Counted from the first letter of the stretch, positions 32,972 to 42,472 are shown. The stretch: DNA of 64,000 nucleotides from Flavobacterium psychrophilum (GCA_003243255.1 QFQM01000005.1:15076-79075), one strand, 5' to 3'. The notes: generated by a model from the sequence alone, not told the origin. Numbers and translations are program-made.

Positions 32972-33097
32972 TTAAGCGACAAATTATAGCGAATTGTACC
33001 ACAGAGATTCGCAAAGGTTTTTTCTGCAAAGCAGAATTTCTTTCTCTGAGTAGTTATAAAGAGATTTATGTGTGTTGCTCTGTGTTTTCTTTGTGTT

Positions 33098-33113
33098 CCC
33101 GATAGCTATCGGG
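33098..33113. repeat. CCCGATAGCTATCGGG palindrome
   Basis: Perfect 16-bp palindrome. The same element is at 45852-45867, and a variant sits inside the tRNA-Arg pseudogene (7595-7610). It is known by eye as a frequent Flavobacteriaceae intergenic repeat. Confidence 0.7.
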
Positions 33114-33153
33114 ACTGCGGTATAACTAATATAAAACTCAAAGTAATTAATCG

Positions 33154-33161
33154 TACCTTTG
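33154..33161 (+). promoter_or_regulatory. -7 element of the DUF4286-rsmA-mgtE operon
   Basis: TACCTTTG, 69 bp before the DUF4286 start codon. The leader then contains the 20-bp palindrome at 33183-33202. Confidence 0.5.
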
Positions 33162-33182
33162 CAATAGTGTTCCCAAAACGAA

Positions 33183-33202
33183 CCTGCCTGCCGGCAGGCA
33201 GG
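33183..33202. repeat. 20-bp GC-rich perfect palindrome in an mRNA leader
   Basis: CCTGCCTGCCGGCAGGCAGG. It resembles the REP-like palindromes scattered in this phylum. It lies between the -7 element and the DUF4286 gene and would form a strong hairpin in the leader RNA. Confidence 0.7.
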
Positions 33203-33230
33203 TAACCAAATCCACAAATAAACTTCTTCG

Positions 33231-33548
33231 ATGATTATATACAACGTAACTATAAATATAGACGACAGCGTTCACGACAAATGGTTGTTGTGGATGACTG
33301 AAAAGCATATTCCTGAAGTATTGGCAACAGGCAAATTTGTAAAAGCGACTTTTGTAAGAGTGCTTATTGTTGAAGAAATGGGCGGAAGCACGTATTCAAC
33401 ACAATACTTTGCAGAGGATGCAAAAAAACTCGAATCTTACCTGGCTGAAGATGCTCCAAAGCTAAGACAGGAAGGGATTTCGCTTTTTGGAGACAAAATG
33501 CTTGCCTTCAGGACTGAGCTTGAAGTGCTGAAAGAATTTACGGTTTAG
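33231..33548 (+). CDS. DUF4286 family protein
   Basis: 105 residues starting MIIYNVTINIDDSVHDKWLLWM with the compact alpha/beta (dimeric ferredoxin-like) pattern of DUF4286, a Bacteroidota family usually encoded just before rsmA. The 34-bp gap to rsmA supports cotranscription. Function unknown. Confidence 0.9.
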   Translation: MIIYNVTINIDDSVHDKWLLWMTEKHIPEVLATGKFVKATFVRVLIVEEMGGSTYSTQYFAEDAKKLESYLAEDAPKLRQEGISLFGDKMLAFRTELEVLKEFTV

Positions 33549-33582
33549 AACAGAATTAAGTTGCCGCTAAGGCTATAATGAC

Positions 33583-34362
33583 ATGGATAAAGTAAAAGCC
33601 AAAAAACATCTTGGGCAGCATTTCCTTAAAGATGAGAGCATAGCAAAGGATATAGCCGACACGCTAACCCTGAACGGTTATAAAAAAGTACTCGAGATAG
33701 GTCCCGGTATGGGGGTGCTTACCAAATACCTTTTGGATAAGGATATAGAAACCTATGTGATTGAGATCGATACCGAATCTGTAGAGTATCTTAATGCACA
33801 TTACCCAAAACTGCACGGGCATATCATCTCTGAAGATTTCCTGAGATACAATATCACTAAAGATTTTGCCGATGAGCCTTTTGCCATCATCGGGAATTTT
33901 CCATACAACATATCATCGCAAATCGTTTTCCGTGCGCTGGAGCTTCGTGAGAGGATTCCTGAATTCTCAGGGATGTTCCAAAAGGAAGTAGCCGAGCGTA
34001 TTTGCGAAAAGAAAGGCAGCAAAACTTACGGTATCCTGTCGGTGCTGGTACAGGCGTTTTATGATGCCGAATACCTGTTTACCGTGTCGGAACATGTATT
34101 CAATCCGCCACCAAAGGTAAAGTCGGGAGTACTGAGGCTTATCCGTAAAGAAAACTTTCATCTGCCTGTAGATGAGAAGCTATTCTTCTCTGTTGTAAAA
34201 GCCGCTTTTAACCAGCGCAGAAAAACACTTAGAAACAGTCTAAAAACATATATCTTAACCGAAAGTTTAAAGGAAGATAGTATCTTTGACCTCCGTCCGG
34301 AACAGCTTTCGGTGGAGCAATTCATAGAACTTACCCAAAAAATAGCGGCGAATGGAGTTTAA
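33583..34362 (+). CDS. rsmA: 16S rRNA (adenine1518/1519-N6)-dimethyltransferase
   Basis: 259 residues. KKHLGQHFL at the N-terminus, SAM-binding [11 protein letters not shown] (about 40-50) and NFPYNISS (about 106-113, the N-[F/L]-P-Y catalytic motif). A C-terminal domain with [13 protein letters not shown] follows. It dimethylates two adenines near the 3' end of 16S rRNA during ribosome assembly. It overlaps mgtE by 11 bp. Confidence 0.97.
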   Translation: MDKVKAKKHLGQHFLKDESIAKDIADTLTLNGYKKVLEIGPGMGVLTKYLLDKDIETYVIEIDTESVEYLNAHYPKLHGHIISEDFLRYNITKDFADEPFAIIGNFPYNISSQIVFRALELRERIPEFSGMFQKEVAERICEKKGSKTYGILSVLVQAFYDAEYLFTVSEHVFNPPPKVKSGVLRLIRKENFHLPVDEKLFFSVVKAAFNQRRKTLRNSLKTYILTESLKEDSIFDLRPEQLSVEQFIELTQKIAANGV

Positions 34363-35704
34363 AATCAGCAAGGATTTTATTGCTCAGATAGAGCAGTATA
34401 TAAGTGAAAACCGTGAGGAGCAATTAGTTGCATTACTCGAGGATATTCACTTTGCTGATATAGCCGAAATTATGGGCGAGCTGGACAGTAGTGAAGCCAG
34501 CTACCTTTTCCATATCCTTGACAGTGAAAAAACGGCAGAAATACTGCTTGAGCTGGATGAGGAAGTCCGTGAAAAAATATTAAAAGACCTTTCGCCAAAG
34601 GAAATCGCCGAAGAGCTTGATGAGCTTAGTACGGATGACGCGGCTGACATTATCGCCGAACTTCCGGAGGACAAAAAAGGCGAAGTAATCCAGGAACTTG
34701 TTGATGCCGAGCACGCCAAAGACATTGTGGAACTTCTTCGTTATGACGAAGATACCGCAGGGGGTCTTATGGGTAAAGAGCTTGTAAAGGTAAACGAGAA
34801 CTGGAACGTGCTTACCTGCGTTCGCGAAATGCGTGTTCAGGCAGAGAACGTTCAGCGTGTGCATTCTATTTATGTGGTAGACGATGAAGGCAGGTTAAAA
34901 GGCAGGCTTTCGCTAAAAGACCTTTTGGTTACCTCTACCAAAACACCTATCAGTGAGGTGTATATCCCCAAAGTGGATTATGTAAGGGTTACTACCCCTG
35001 ATGTTGAGGTTGCCCGTATCATGCAGAAGTATGACCTTGAGGCCATACCGGTTGTTGATGAGCTGGGCAGGCTTGTAGGGCGTATTACCATCGACGATAT
35101 CGTAGACGTTATTAAGGAAGAAGCCGACAAGGATTACCAGTTAGCGGCGGGTATCTCCCAGGACGTTGAGGCGGATGACAGCATCCTTGACCTTACCAAA
35201 GCGCGCTTGCCGTGGCTTATACTTGCCTTACTTGGAGGTTTTGTAACCGTGAAGGTGATGGGTATTTTTGAACCGGCAATGAAAAACCACGGAGAGTTAT
35301 TTTTCTTTACCCCGCTTATTGCCGCGATGGCAGGTAATGTGGGTGTACAGTCGTCTGCGATTATTGTGCAGGGTCTTGCCAATAACAGTATTAGCGGTTC
35401 GCTTTTTAGCCGACTTGTAAAAGAAGTATTGCTTACGCTTTTAAACGGCTCTATACTTGCCCTGATACTTATTTTAGGTAGCCATTTCCTGCTTGATGTA
35501 AGCTATGAGGTTGGCCTTACCGTTAGTGTATCACTGGTGTCGGTAATTGTTATCGCTTCGCTTATCGGTACGTTCGTGCCTATATTGCTTAATAAAGTGG
35601 GTGTCGATCCGGCATTGGCTACAGGGCCGTTCATTACGACCAGTAATGACATTTGCGGTATCCTTATTTATTTTTCTATCGCTAAGATTATTTTAGGGTT
35701 TTAA
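34352..35704 (+). CDS. mgtE: Magnesium transporter MgtE
   Basis: 450 residues: N-terminal acidic helical domain (about 5-130), two CBS domains (about 135-255) and a five-helix membrane part (about 285-450) with [19 protein letters not shown] and a final [12 protein letters not shown] carrying the acidic pore residue. The cytoplasmic domains sense Mg2+ and gate the channel. The start codon lies inside the end of rsmA, so translation is probably coupled. The end overlaps the convergent gene at 35701 by 4 bp. Confidence 0.97.
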   Translation: MEFKISKDFIAQIEQYISENREEQLVALLEDIHFADIAEIMGELDSSEASYLFHILDSEKTAEILLELDEEVREKILKDLSPKEIAEELDELSTDDAADIIAELPEDKKGEVIQELVDAEHAKDIVELLRYDEDTAGGLMGKELVKVNENWNVLTCVREMRVQAENVQRVHSIYVVDDEGRLKGRLSLKDLLVTSTKTPISEVYIPKVDYVRVTTPDVEVARIMQKYDLEAIPVVDELGRLVGRITIDDIVDVIKEEADKDYQLAAGISQDVEADDSILDLTKARLPWLILALLGGFVTVKVMGIFEPAMKNHGELFFFTPLIAAMAGNVGVQSSAIIVQGLANNSISGSLFSRLVKEVLLTLLNGSILALILILGSHFLLDVSYEVGLTVSVSLVSVIVIASLIGTFVPILLNKVGVDPALATGPFITTSNDICGILIYFSIAKIILGF

Positions 35705-36705
35705 CCGTTACCCAGCTTTTTTGCTATACCCTTTTCCTTTGCTGCCGGATACCAAAAACCGATTGATATCTCATAAATATAGCCATTCCGTATGGCATAG
35801 CGTACCACACCCTGCTCATTATTGAGCTTTACCTCATAGGTATAATAATTATTTATGGCTGCCAGTGGGGCATCCCAATGTTTAAGTAGGGTAGAATTGT
35901 CATATTTATTGCAGAGTACCTCTTCACTATCGCCAATCTTCACACCATCAATAATAATGACCGAAGAGGGACTGTAATATTGTTTTTTTGGTGTGCTGAA
36001 GATGTTGATCTTATTTAGCTTTTGTTCTTTATTGTCAAAATAGAATTCCATATCGCCTATGCGATAGATTTTTTCAACTTTCATAAATTTCCCATTGAAA
36101 TAGGTGCTGTCGGTACTCACCATATTGAAATAAGAAACATTCTTTTCAAACTCCTTACGCGTAAGCCCGTACATATTCTTCTTTTGGTATGTAATATCGC
36201 TAAGAGGGATCATGTCCATTTTCCAGGCTTCTATTTCGGCAGCAAAATCTCTTTTAAAGAAATCATCCACGTCTTTTGTAAATGTGGTACGGATATTATT
36301 TTCGGGGGCTACATATTCTAGTTTCTCTTCTGGAAAAAACACACCTTTATGGTTAGCAGTGGTAAATATCGTGTCCTTAAAATTGTTTACTTGCACAATA
36401 AACATTGATGTTACCAAAGGTTTTTGGCTTACATCCGGTTCCTGTCCGCAGTTGCAGGCTTCGGTTGTCCATGTTTTGGCATCTGCTTTTAGTTTAAGCA
36501 GATTGTAAGCCAGGGTGTCGTTATGCGATTCCATAGCCTGAATGTAGTGTCCGGTACGTTTTAGCTTCTTTGCATAGTATTGTATACTACAGGGACCAAT
36601 AGCATCGGAGTTCACAAGGCGGCAAACGGTAACTTTGGTGTAATTTTTAAATTCCTGGGCATTACAAAGGCTGCAAAAGAGCAGGAGATATAGTAAATGT
36701 TTCAT
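35701..36705 (-). CDS. Secreted protein of unknown function
   Basis: 334 residues with a signal peptide (about 1-16, ending LCNAQ). Cysteines at about 29, 39 and a CNC pair near 88-90 suggest disulfides or metal binding. The C-terminal third (VIIDGVKIGDSEEVLCNKYD, then a YYTYEVKLNNEQGVVRYAIRNGYIYEI strand run) resembles small beta-rich periplasmic domains. No family recognised. Monocistronic. Confidence 0.65.
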   Translation of the reverse strand: MKHLLYLLLFCSLCNAQEFKNYTKVTVCRLVNSDAIGPCSIQYYAKKLKRTGHYIQAMESHNDTLAYNLLKLKADAKTWTTEACNCGQEPDVSQKPLVTSMFIVQVNNFKDTIFTTANHKGVFFPEEKLEYVAPENNIRTTFTKDVDDFFKRDFAAEIEAWKMDMIPLSDITYQKKNMYGLTRKEFEKNVSYFNMVSTDSTYFNGKFMKVEKIYRIGDMEFYFDNKEQKLNKINIFSTPKKQYYSPSSVIIIDGVKIGDSEEVLCNKYDNSTLLKHWDAPLAAINNYYTYEVKLNNEQGVVRYAIRNGYIYEISIGFWYPAAKEKGIAKKLGNG

Positions 36706-36848
36706 TGTTAGTTGGTTTGGTTAATTAAAATAACGAAAAAATTCTGTAAGAATTGCATTTGTAAAGATGTCATATTTCATTTGTGGAATTTGTGTAATTC
36801 GTGGCACAAAACTTCTGTAACTTTGTGGGAGACTATACATCCCGAACA

Positions 36849-38219
36849 ATGAACCCAAAACCCGAAACCCGAAACGTAAAAGTCCTTCACATTGATAGCA
36901 ATAATCCAATTTTGTGGAATCAGCTGGAAGCCGCCGGTTTTGAAAACCATGCCGACTATAAATCATCCAAAGAAGAGATCGAAGCAAAAATAGCAGCATA
37001 TAACGGTATTGTTATCCGTAGCCGTTTTGATATCGACAAACAGTTTCTGGATGCAGCGACTAATTTACAGTTCATTGCGCGTGTAGGGGCAGGATTGGAA
37101 AGTATCGATTGCGATTATGCCGAAAGTAAAGGCATTCACCTTATCGCTGCACCGGAGGGTAACCGTAACGCCGTAGGCGAACAGGCACTGGGTATGCTGT
37201 TGTCATTGTTCAACAACTTGAACAGGGCCGACAGGCAGATACGCGACGGGCAATGGATTCGTGAAGGTAATCGCGGACATGAGTTGGATGGTAAGACCGT
37301 AGGTATAATTGGCTATGGTAATATGGGAAAATCATTTGCTAAAAAGCTGCGTGGTTTTGATGTCGAGGTATTGTGTTATGACATTCAGCCGATGGTAGGC
37401 GATGCTAATGCCAAACAGGTTTCGCTGGAAGAACTGCAGCAAAAAGCAGATGTGTTGAGCCTGCACACACCGTGGACTCCGGAAACCAATAAAATGGTTA
37501 ACGCTGACTTTATAAATGTGTTTGCTAAACCGTTCTGGCTGATAAATACCGCTCGTGGAAAAAGTGTGGTAACACAGGATCTTGCCGATGCACTTAAGTT
37601 GGGTAAAGTAGTAGGGGCTGCGCTGGATGTACTCGAATATGAAAAACTATCGTTTGAGCACCTGTTTACCGATGGTGGTATTCCTGAAGCATTTCAGTAC
37701 CTCTTAGATTCTGATAATGTACTGCTGTCACCGCATATTGCGGGCTGGACATTTGAAAGCCATGAAAGACTGGCGCAGGTGATTGTTGATAAGATAAAAG
37801 CGGTTTACTTTGGTACTGCCGACAGCGAAAAACAAATGCCGGGTGTAACAGGTATAGGTGGGTTTTTCTTTAAGTCGGATAATCCTGGCGAATTGAAGGA
37901 CTGGTATAGAAAACATCTGGGACTGAATACCGACGATTATGGCTGTACCTTTTGGTGGAAAGACAAAAACGGTAACGACGCCTCAACGCAATGGTCGCCT
38001 TTTGCTGCTGACACGACCTGTTTTGCGCCTTCAGAAAAGCAATTTATGCAAAACTTCAGGGTACATGACCTTGATGGACTTTTATCAAAATTAAAAGAAG
38101 AGGGTGTTACTATTGTTGGCGAGCCTCAGGCATACGATTATGGAAAATTCGGCTGGATAACAGATCCCGAAGGCAATAAAATAGAATTATGGGAGCCTAA
38201 TGATAAGGCATTCCTTTAA
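36849..38219 (+). CDS. 2-hydroxyacid dehydrogenase fused to a VOC (glyoxalase-like) domain
   Basis: 456 residues from the ATG at 36849. Residues 1-320 are a PGDH-type dehydrogenase: VGIIGYGNMG (151-160) binds NAD, Arg236 in TARGK, and His296 in SPHIAGW are catalytic positions. Residues about 331-456 are a VOC module (GVTGIGGFFFKSDNPGELKDWY at the start, GKFGWITDPEGNKIELWEP at the end), usually a separate protein of about 120 residues. Codon Met330 (37836) could be the old start of the VOC gene. The frame is unbroken, so this is either a true fusion or loss of one stop codon. A terminator follows. Confidence 0.88.
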   Translation: MNPKPETRNVKVLHIDSNNPILWNQLEAAGFENHADYKSSKEEIEAKIAAYNGIVIRSRFDIDKQFLDAATNLQFIARVGAGLESIDCDYAESKGIHLIAAPEGNRNAVGEQALGMLLSLFNNLNRADRQIRDGQWIREGNRGHELDGKTVGIIGYGNMGKSFAKKLRGFDVEVLCYDIQPMVGDANAKQVSLEELQQKADVLSLHTPWTPETNKMVNADFINVFAKPFWLINTARGKSVVTQDLADALKLGKVVGAALDVLEYEKLSFEHLFTDGGIPEAFQYLLDSDNVLLSPHIAGWTFESHERLAQVIVDKIKAVYFGTADSEKQMPGVTGIGGFFFKSDNPGELKDWYRKHLGLNTDDYGCTFWWKDKNGNDASTQWSPFAADTTCFAPSEKQFMQNFRVHDLDGLLSKLKEEGVTIVGEPQAYDYGKFGWITDPEGNKIELWEPNDKAFL

Positions 38220-38226
38220 AAACAGA

Positions 38227-38254
38227 AATCCTCTTCGGCTGAGAGGATTTTTTG
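38227..38254 (+). terminator. Terminator after the dehydrogenase-VOC gene
   Basis: AATCCTCT-tcggctg-AGAGGATT followed by TTTTG. Confidence 0.8.
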
Positions 38255-38274
38255 TATTGTTGAGTTTGGTGATC

Positions 38275-40098
38275 TTATAAATGTTCTTCACCTTTTTCAG
38301 CAAGTTTGCGTTCCAGTTCTGCCTGAAATTCTTCCATAACCGGCCTAACGGTACTTTCAGGAAGATCGGCAATGCGGATGTACATCAATCCATCGATGGC
38401 ATTGTTAAACAGCGGATCTACATTGAATGCGATAACCCTTGCGTTCTGCTTGATGTATTTTTTAATAAGCACCGGCAGACGCAGGTTGCCCGGCTCTACT
38501 TCTTCAATAAATTTATCGAATTTGTTCAGGTCGGCTTCAGCTTCGTTAAATACAAAGTCCTTATCCGCATCTTTAAGTTTTACCTTGTACTCCTTTTTAG
38601 GGTGTATGTATTGTGCAATATAAGGGTCGTAATAGTGCGACTTCATGAATTCGATCATCAGCGATTTAGAAAAGTCCGAGAACTGGTTACTGATACTCAC
38701 CCCACCGATAAGGAACTTATGTTCCGGATAGCGAAGGGTGGTGTGCACAATACCTTTCCATAAAAGGAATAGCGGCATCGGCTTTTGCTGGTATTCTTTT
38801 ACGATAAAGGCACGGCCCATCTCGATGGATTTGCTCATCATGTCATACAGTTCCGGCTCGAAACGGAACAGGTCATGCAGATAGAACCCATCAATACCAT
38901 ATTTTTTATAGATTTCTGATCCAAGTCCCATACGGTAGGCTCCGGCAATCTGTTTAGTGTCTTCGTCCCAAAGGAACATATGGTGATAGTACTTGTCGTA
39001 CTGGTCAAGGTCAAGCGATTCGTTGGTTCCTTCACCCACCTCACGGAATGTAATTTCACGAAGGCGGCCTATTTCATGGAGTATATTAGGTATCTTATCT
39101 GCCGATACGAAGAAAACCTCATAGTTTTTGCTTTGCAGCAGTCGGTAATCGCCTTTTCTAAGCGCAGCAACCTCACCCATAATTTTGTCAAGGTGTGCAG
39201 GTGTAGCAATATCTTTAGGCCCTCTTGAAGTGATTTTGGTAAGGTTCAGGTTAGAAGTGTCAATCAGTTTGGTTTCTTTCTCAAACGGGTTGGCCAGCAT
39301 ATAGGTTTTTATCCTGATGAATTCGGTATAAGCCTCAAGTGTTTCGTGTTCTGCCTGTTCTGCAACCGATATTGGTTTGCCTATCCTTACCTTAATAACG
39401 CGGTCTTTTTGGGTAAGCAGTTCCGAAGGCAGCTTTGCGGTACGCAATGTATCGCTCAGTTTTGAAAGGAAATAGAATAGTCGGCTGTTCTTAGCATGGA
39501 AGTAAATAGGGACAACGGGTACTTTTGCTTTTTTGATAAGTCGCATCGCGCCTTCTTCCCAGGGTTTATCTACTACCAGTTTATCATCTTTGTAAGTTGA
39601 AACCTCCCCGGCAGGAAAAATCCCCAAAGGTTTACCGTCGCTAAGATGGCGAAGTGCATCCTTAATTCCGGTAACGCTCGATTTGGCATCCTTGTGGTTC
39701 TCAAACGGATTAACCGGCATTACATAGGGCTTAAGCGGTTCTATACGATGCAATAGAAAATTAGCGATGATCTTAAAGTCAGGATCCTGTTCAACCATTA
39801 ATTTTAAAAGCAGGATGCCATCTATACCGCCCAGAGGGTGGTTAGAAACGGTAATATAAGGACCTGTTTTAGGCAGTCGCTTAAGGTCTTCTTCAGGAAT
39901 TTCAAATTTTATCTGGAATTCATCAAGTATGGCGTTCAGGAACTCAAGATCGCTAAGATGCTTGTTCCTGTCGTATATTTTATTCATCGTGGAGATCTTT
40001 AGAACCTTCATCAGAAGCCATCCTGAAAAAGTCCCCAAAAACCCATATTTGTCAGTCTTTATTGCTTTCGCAACTTCTTTAGCTGTAACTAAACTCAT
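38275..40098 (-). CDS. Bifunctional acyltransferase, OlsF-like (ornithine or glycine lipid synthesis)
   Basis: 607 residues. The N-terminal half is a PlsC/OlsA-type O-acyltransferase with NHPLGGID (86-93; H and D separated by five rather than the usual four residues) and FPAGEVS (about 166-172). The C-terminal half (about 320-540) is a GNAT-like N-acyltransferase related to OlsB. Fusions of this type in Serratia and Flavobacterium make ornithine lipids, and the split homologues in Bacteroides make glycine lipids. The likely products are acylated amino-acid membrane lipids; which amino acid cannot be told. Monocistronic. Confidence 0.82.
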   Translation of the reverse strand: MSLVTAKEVAKAIKTDKYGFLGTFSGWLLMKVLKISTMNKIYDRNKHLSDLEFLNAILDEFQIKFEIPEEDLKRLPKTGPYITVSNHPLGGIDGILLLKLMVEQDPDFKIIANFLLHRIEPLKPYVMPVNPFENHKDAKSSVTGIKDALRHLSDGKPLGIFPAGEVSTYKDDKLVVDKPWEEGAMRLIKKAKVPVVPIYFHAKNSRLFYFLSKLSDTLRTAKLPSELLTQKDRVIKVRIGKPISVAEQAEHETLEAYTEFIRIKTYMLANPFEKETKLIDTSNLNLTKITSRGPKDIATPAHLDKIMGEVAALRKGDYRLLQSKNYEVFFVSADKIPNILHEIGRLREITFREVGEGTNESLDLDQYDKYYHHMFLWDEDTKQIAGAYRMGLGSEIYKKYGIDGFYLHDLFRFEPELYDMMSKSIEMGRAFIVKEYQQKPMPLFLLWKGIVHTTLRYPEHKFLIGGVSISNQFSDFSKSLMIEFMKSHYYDPYIAQYIHPKKEYKVKLKDADKDFVFNEAEADLNKFDKFIEEVEPGNLRLPVLIKKYIKQNARVIAFNVDPLFNNAIDGLMYIRIADLPESTVRPVMEEFQAELERKLAEKGEEHL

Positions 40099-40289
40099 GC
40101 TACATTCGTGTTTCGGGCGAAAAACAAAGATAACAATTATAGCGAAACGTTAAGGATGATTATCTTTTTTAATGATTTTATTAAAAAACACACATATTCC
40201 TTTCATTTACTGGGTGTTGAGGGTAAATATGGCCGGGTTATTCCATTTGTTTGCTTTTTTGGTTATTTTTGAAAACCAAACTATATGCA

Positions 40290-41051
40290 ATGAGAATTAT
40301 TTCTTACAATGTAAACGGCATCCGCGCCGCTTTTACGAAAGGATTTATGGACTGGTTAAAACAGGCCGACCCCGATATCATCTGTCTTCAGGAAATTAAA
40401 GCAACTCACGACCAGGTGGCCATTCACGAGATTGAAGAGGCCGGTTATCCTTACCACTATTGGTTTTCGGCACAAAAAAAAGGCTATAGTGGTGTTGCTG
40501 TATTCTCTAAGCATAAACCCAACAATGTTGTATACGGCACAGGGATTGAGCACATGGACTTTGAAGGCCGTAACCTGAGGCTGGATTTTGATACTTTTTC
40601 AGTAATGAGCCTGTACCTGCCATCGGGAACCAATATAGACCGACTGGACCATAAATTCAAATACATGGACGATTTCAGGCTTTATATTGACAACCTGAGA
40701 AAAGAGATTCCGAACCTTATTGTTTGTGGTGATTATAACATCTGCCACGAAGCGATAGATATTCACGACCCTGTGCGTAATGCCAAGGTTTCAGGATTTT
40801 TGCCGGAAGAAAGGGCATGGCTTGATGCTTTTATGAAAAGCGGCTTTGTAGATACCTTCCGCCATTTTAATAAAGACCCTCACCATTACAGCTGGTGGAG
40901 CTACCGTGCCGGAGCACGTGGCAATAACAAGGGGTGGCGTATTGATTATGCGCTTGCTACCGAACCTATGCGCGAACGTCTTACCCGTGCGGTTATTTTG
41001 CCGGAGGCCAAACATAGCGACCACTGTCCGATACTGGTAGAGTTTGAATAG
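40290..41051 (+). CDS. xth: Exodeoxyribonuclease III
   Basis: 253 residues from the ATG at 40290 (MRIISYNVNGIRAAFTKGF). Motifs: LQEIKA (Glu metal ligand, about 34), YSGVAVFSK, CGDYNICHEAIDIH (about 149), and the terminal SDHCPILVEF with the catalytic Asp-His pair. It repairs abasic sites and removes 3' blocks. A -7 element TATTTTTG lies at 40264-40271. The next gene follows after 31 bp. Confidence 0.96.
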   Translation: MRIISYNVNGIRAAFTKGFMDWLKQADPDIICLQEIKATHDQVAIHEIEEAGYPYHYWFSAQKKGYSGVAVFSKHKPNNVVYGTGIEHMDFEGRNLRLDFDTFSVMSLYLPSGTNIDRLDHKFKYMDDFRLYIDNLRKEIPNLIVCGDYNICHEAIDIHDPVRNAKVSGFLPEERAWLDAFMKSGFVDTFRHFNKDPHHYSWWSYRAGARGNNKGWRIDYALATEPMRERLTRAVILPEAKHSDHCPILVEFE

Positions 41052-41082
41052 ATTTAGATTACCAATAAAACATATATAAAAG

Positions 41083-42045
41083 ATGAAGATGAAAACTATT
41101 TCGGCAGCAGTGCTGGCACTCGCACTGATGACGAGCTGTGTTTCTAAAAAGGTGTATACCGATCTGGAAACAAAGTATGCCGACCTAAAGAAAGAAAACC
41201 GTACACTGGCAGATGAAAACGCTGCATTAGGTAAGGAAAGAAATGAGCTTGATAACAAGTCGAAGGACTTACAGGCACAGCTTGACAAGCTTATCGCTGA
41301 AAGGGATAAACTTTCTAAGGATTATGCTTCTACAAAATCAGGCCTTGATAAGATGCAGTCATCATACAACGACCTTGAAAAATCGAGTGGTGAGGCTAAC
41401 GCAAGTATGAGCAAGAAAAACCGTGAGCTATTGGCAGAACTTGAAGCGAAACAAAAAGCACTTGCAGCAGAACAGGCAAGGCTGAATATGCTGAAGGACG
41501 AGCTTAACGAGCGTTCGCAACGTGTAGATGAGCTTGAAAGCATGATCGCTGCTCAGGAAGCAGGCCTTAAGAAACTGAAAGAGACCCTTTCTAAAGCGCT
41601 TAACGGATTTGAAGGAAAAGGACTTACTGTAGAGCAGAAAAACGGTAAAGTATACGTTTCGATGGAAAACAAACTATTGTTTGGTTCAGGTAGCTGGACA
41701 GTAGGTACTGAAGGTAAAAAAGCAGTAACTGAAGTTGCCAAAGTATTGGCGGCTAATCCTGATATTACGGTACTTATCGAGGGTCACACCGATAATGCAG
41801 CTTACAAAGGCGGTGGCGATATTGCCGATAACTGGGATCTTTCTACCAAGCGTGCTACGGCTATCGTTCACATCCTGAAAGAGAACAAAGGGGTAGATCC
41901 TAAAAACCTTACGGCTGCCGGACGTAGCGAGTATGCACCAATTGCGGGCAACGACACAGCCGAAGGAAAATCGAAAAACAGGAGGATTGAGATCATCCTT
42001 ACTCCTAAACTTGATGAGCTGAACAAAATGCTTAACGAGATATAA
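41083..42045 (+). CDS. OmpA-family lipoprotein with long coiled coil
   Basis: 320 residues. The lipoprotein signal (MKMKTISAAVLALALMTSC, Cys19) is followed by a coiled coil of about 150 residues (about 25-175, rich in KDLQ/AELE heptads) and a C-terminal OmpA peptidoglycan-binding domain (about 195-315: LIEGHTDNAAYKGGG and SKNRRIEIILTPK). Anchored in the outer membrane and bound to the cell wall. The start could be two codons later. A terminator follows. Confidence 0.92.
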   Translation: MKMKTISAAVLALALMTSCVSKKVYTDLETKYADLKKENRTLADENAALGKERNELDNKSKDLQAQLDKLIAERDKLSKDYASTKSGLDKMQSSYNDLEKSSGEANASMSKKNRELLAELEAKQKALAAEQARLNMLKDELNERSQRVDELESMIAAQEAGLKKLKETLSKALNGFEGKGLTVEQKNGKVYVSMENKLLFGSGSWTVGTEGKKAVTEVAKVLAANPDITVLIEGHTDNAAYKGGGDIADNWDLSTKRATAIVHILKENKGVDPKNLTAAGRSEYAPIAGNDTAEGKSKNRRIEIILTPKLDELNKMLNEI

Positions 42046-42056
42046 CAAAGTATTGA

Positions 42057-42085
42057 AGGCAGTCGTAAAAGGCTGCCTTTTTTGT
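42057..42085 (+). terminator. Terminator after the OmpA lipoprotein
   Basis: AAGGCAG-tcgtaaaag-CTGCCTT then TTTTTG. Confidence 0.8.
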
Positions 42086-42120
42086 TTGAATTCCTGTATT
42101 ATTCTTTTATTTTCTGATTT

Positions 42121-42265
42121 ATTCCCTACGGAAAAATAATCATGCGGGTGAAAGGGTTACTACCAATATTAAATCGCTACGCGATAAATAAGGGCTAATT
42201 TCCCGTTAGGGAAAAAATATTGGTAGCCTACGAAATAGCAAAGGCATAAGTTTCCCGTAGGGAAT
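42121..42265. repeat. 145-bp nested palindromic element
   Basis: The outer arms ATTCCCTACGG (42121-42131) and CCGTAGGGAAT (42255-42265) are complementary, as are the inner arms CTACCAATATT (42160-42170) and AATATTGGTAG (42216-42226). Two small hairpins lie between: ATCGC-tac-GCGAT and TTTCCC-gtta-GGGAAA. It does not encode a protein. The 443-bp gap holds only this and the element at 42333. Confidence 0.65.
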
Positions 42266-42332
42266 CAATTTGATTTGGCAAGGTTGTAATGCAATCCTGA
42301 ATTCTTAAGGAATATAAGATTTCTATAAAAAG

Positions 42333-42472
42333 AAAAAGGGGCTGTCTCAAAAGTGCTTTAATAAGCATTTTTGTCATTCTGACGAAGGAAGGATCTCGTA
42401 TTAATCAATAATTGAGATTCTTCACTTCATTGCATTACGTTCAGAATGACACTTTTGAGACAGCCCCTTTTT
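42333..42472. mobile_element. 140-bp MITE-like element with 23-bp perfect terminal inverted repeats
   Basis: Ends AAAAAGGGGCTGTCTCAAAA and its complement, identical over 23 bp at both ends (42333-42355 and 42450-42472). Inside, GTCATTCTGA pairs with TCAGAATGAC. There is no coding capacity. GGGGCTGTCTCAAAA-type ends are seen on IS5/IS1182-group elements, so a parent transposase elsewhere in the genome is likely. It could also act as a two-way terminator for the OmpA and sugar dehydrogenase genes. Confidence 0.65.

Noticed and set aside
36849..38219. Frameshift or assembly break at the dehydrogenase-VOC junction
   Set aside because: The frame is continuous with normal codons across the junction; nothing in the sequence shows a shift, so a true fusion is kept as the call while loss of a stop codon remains possible.
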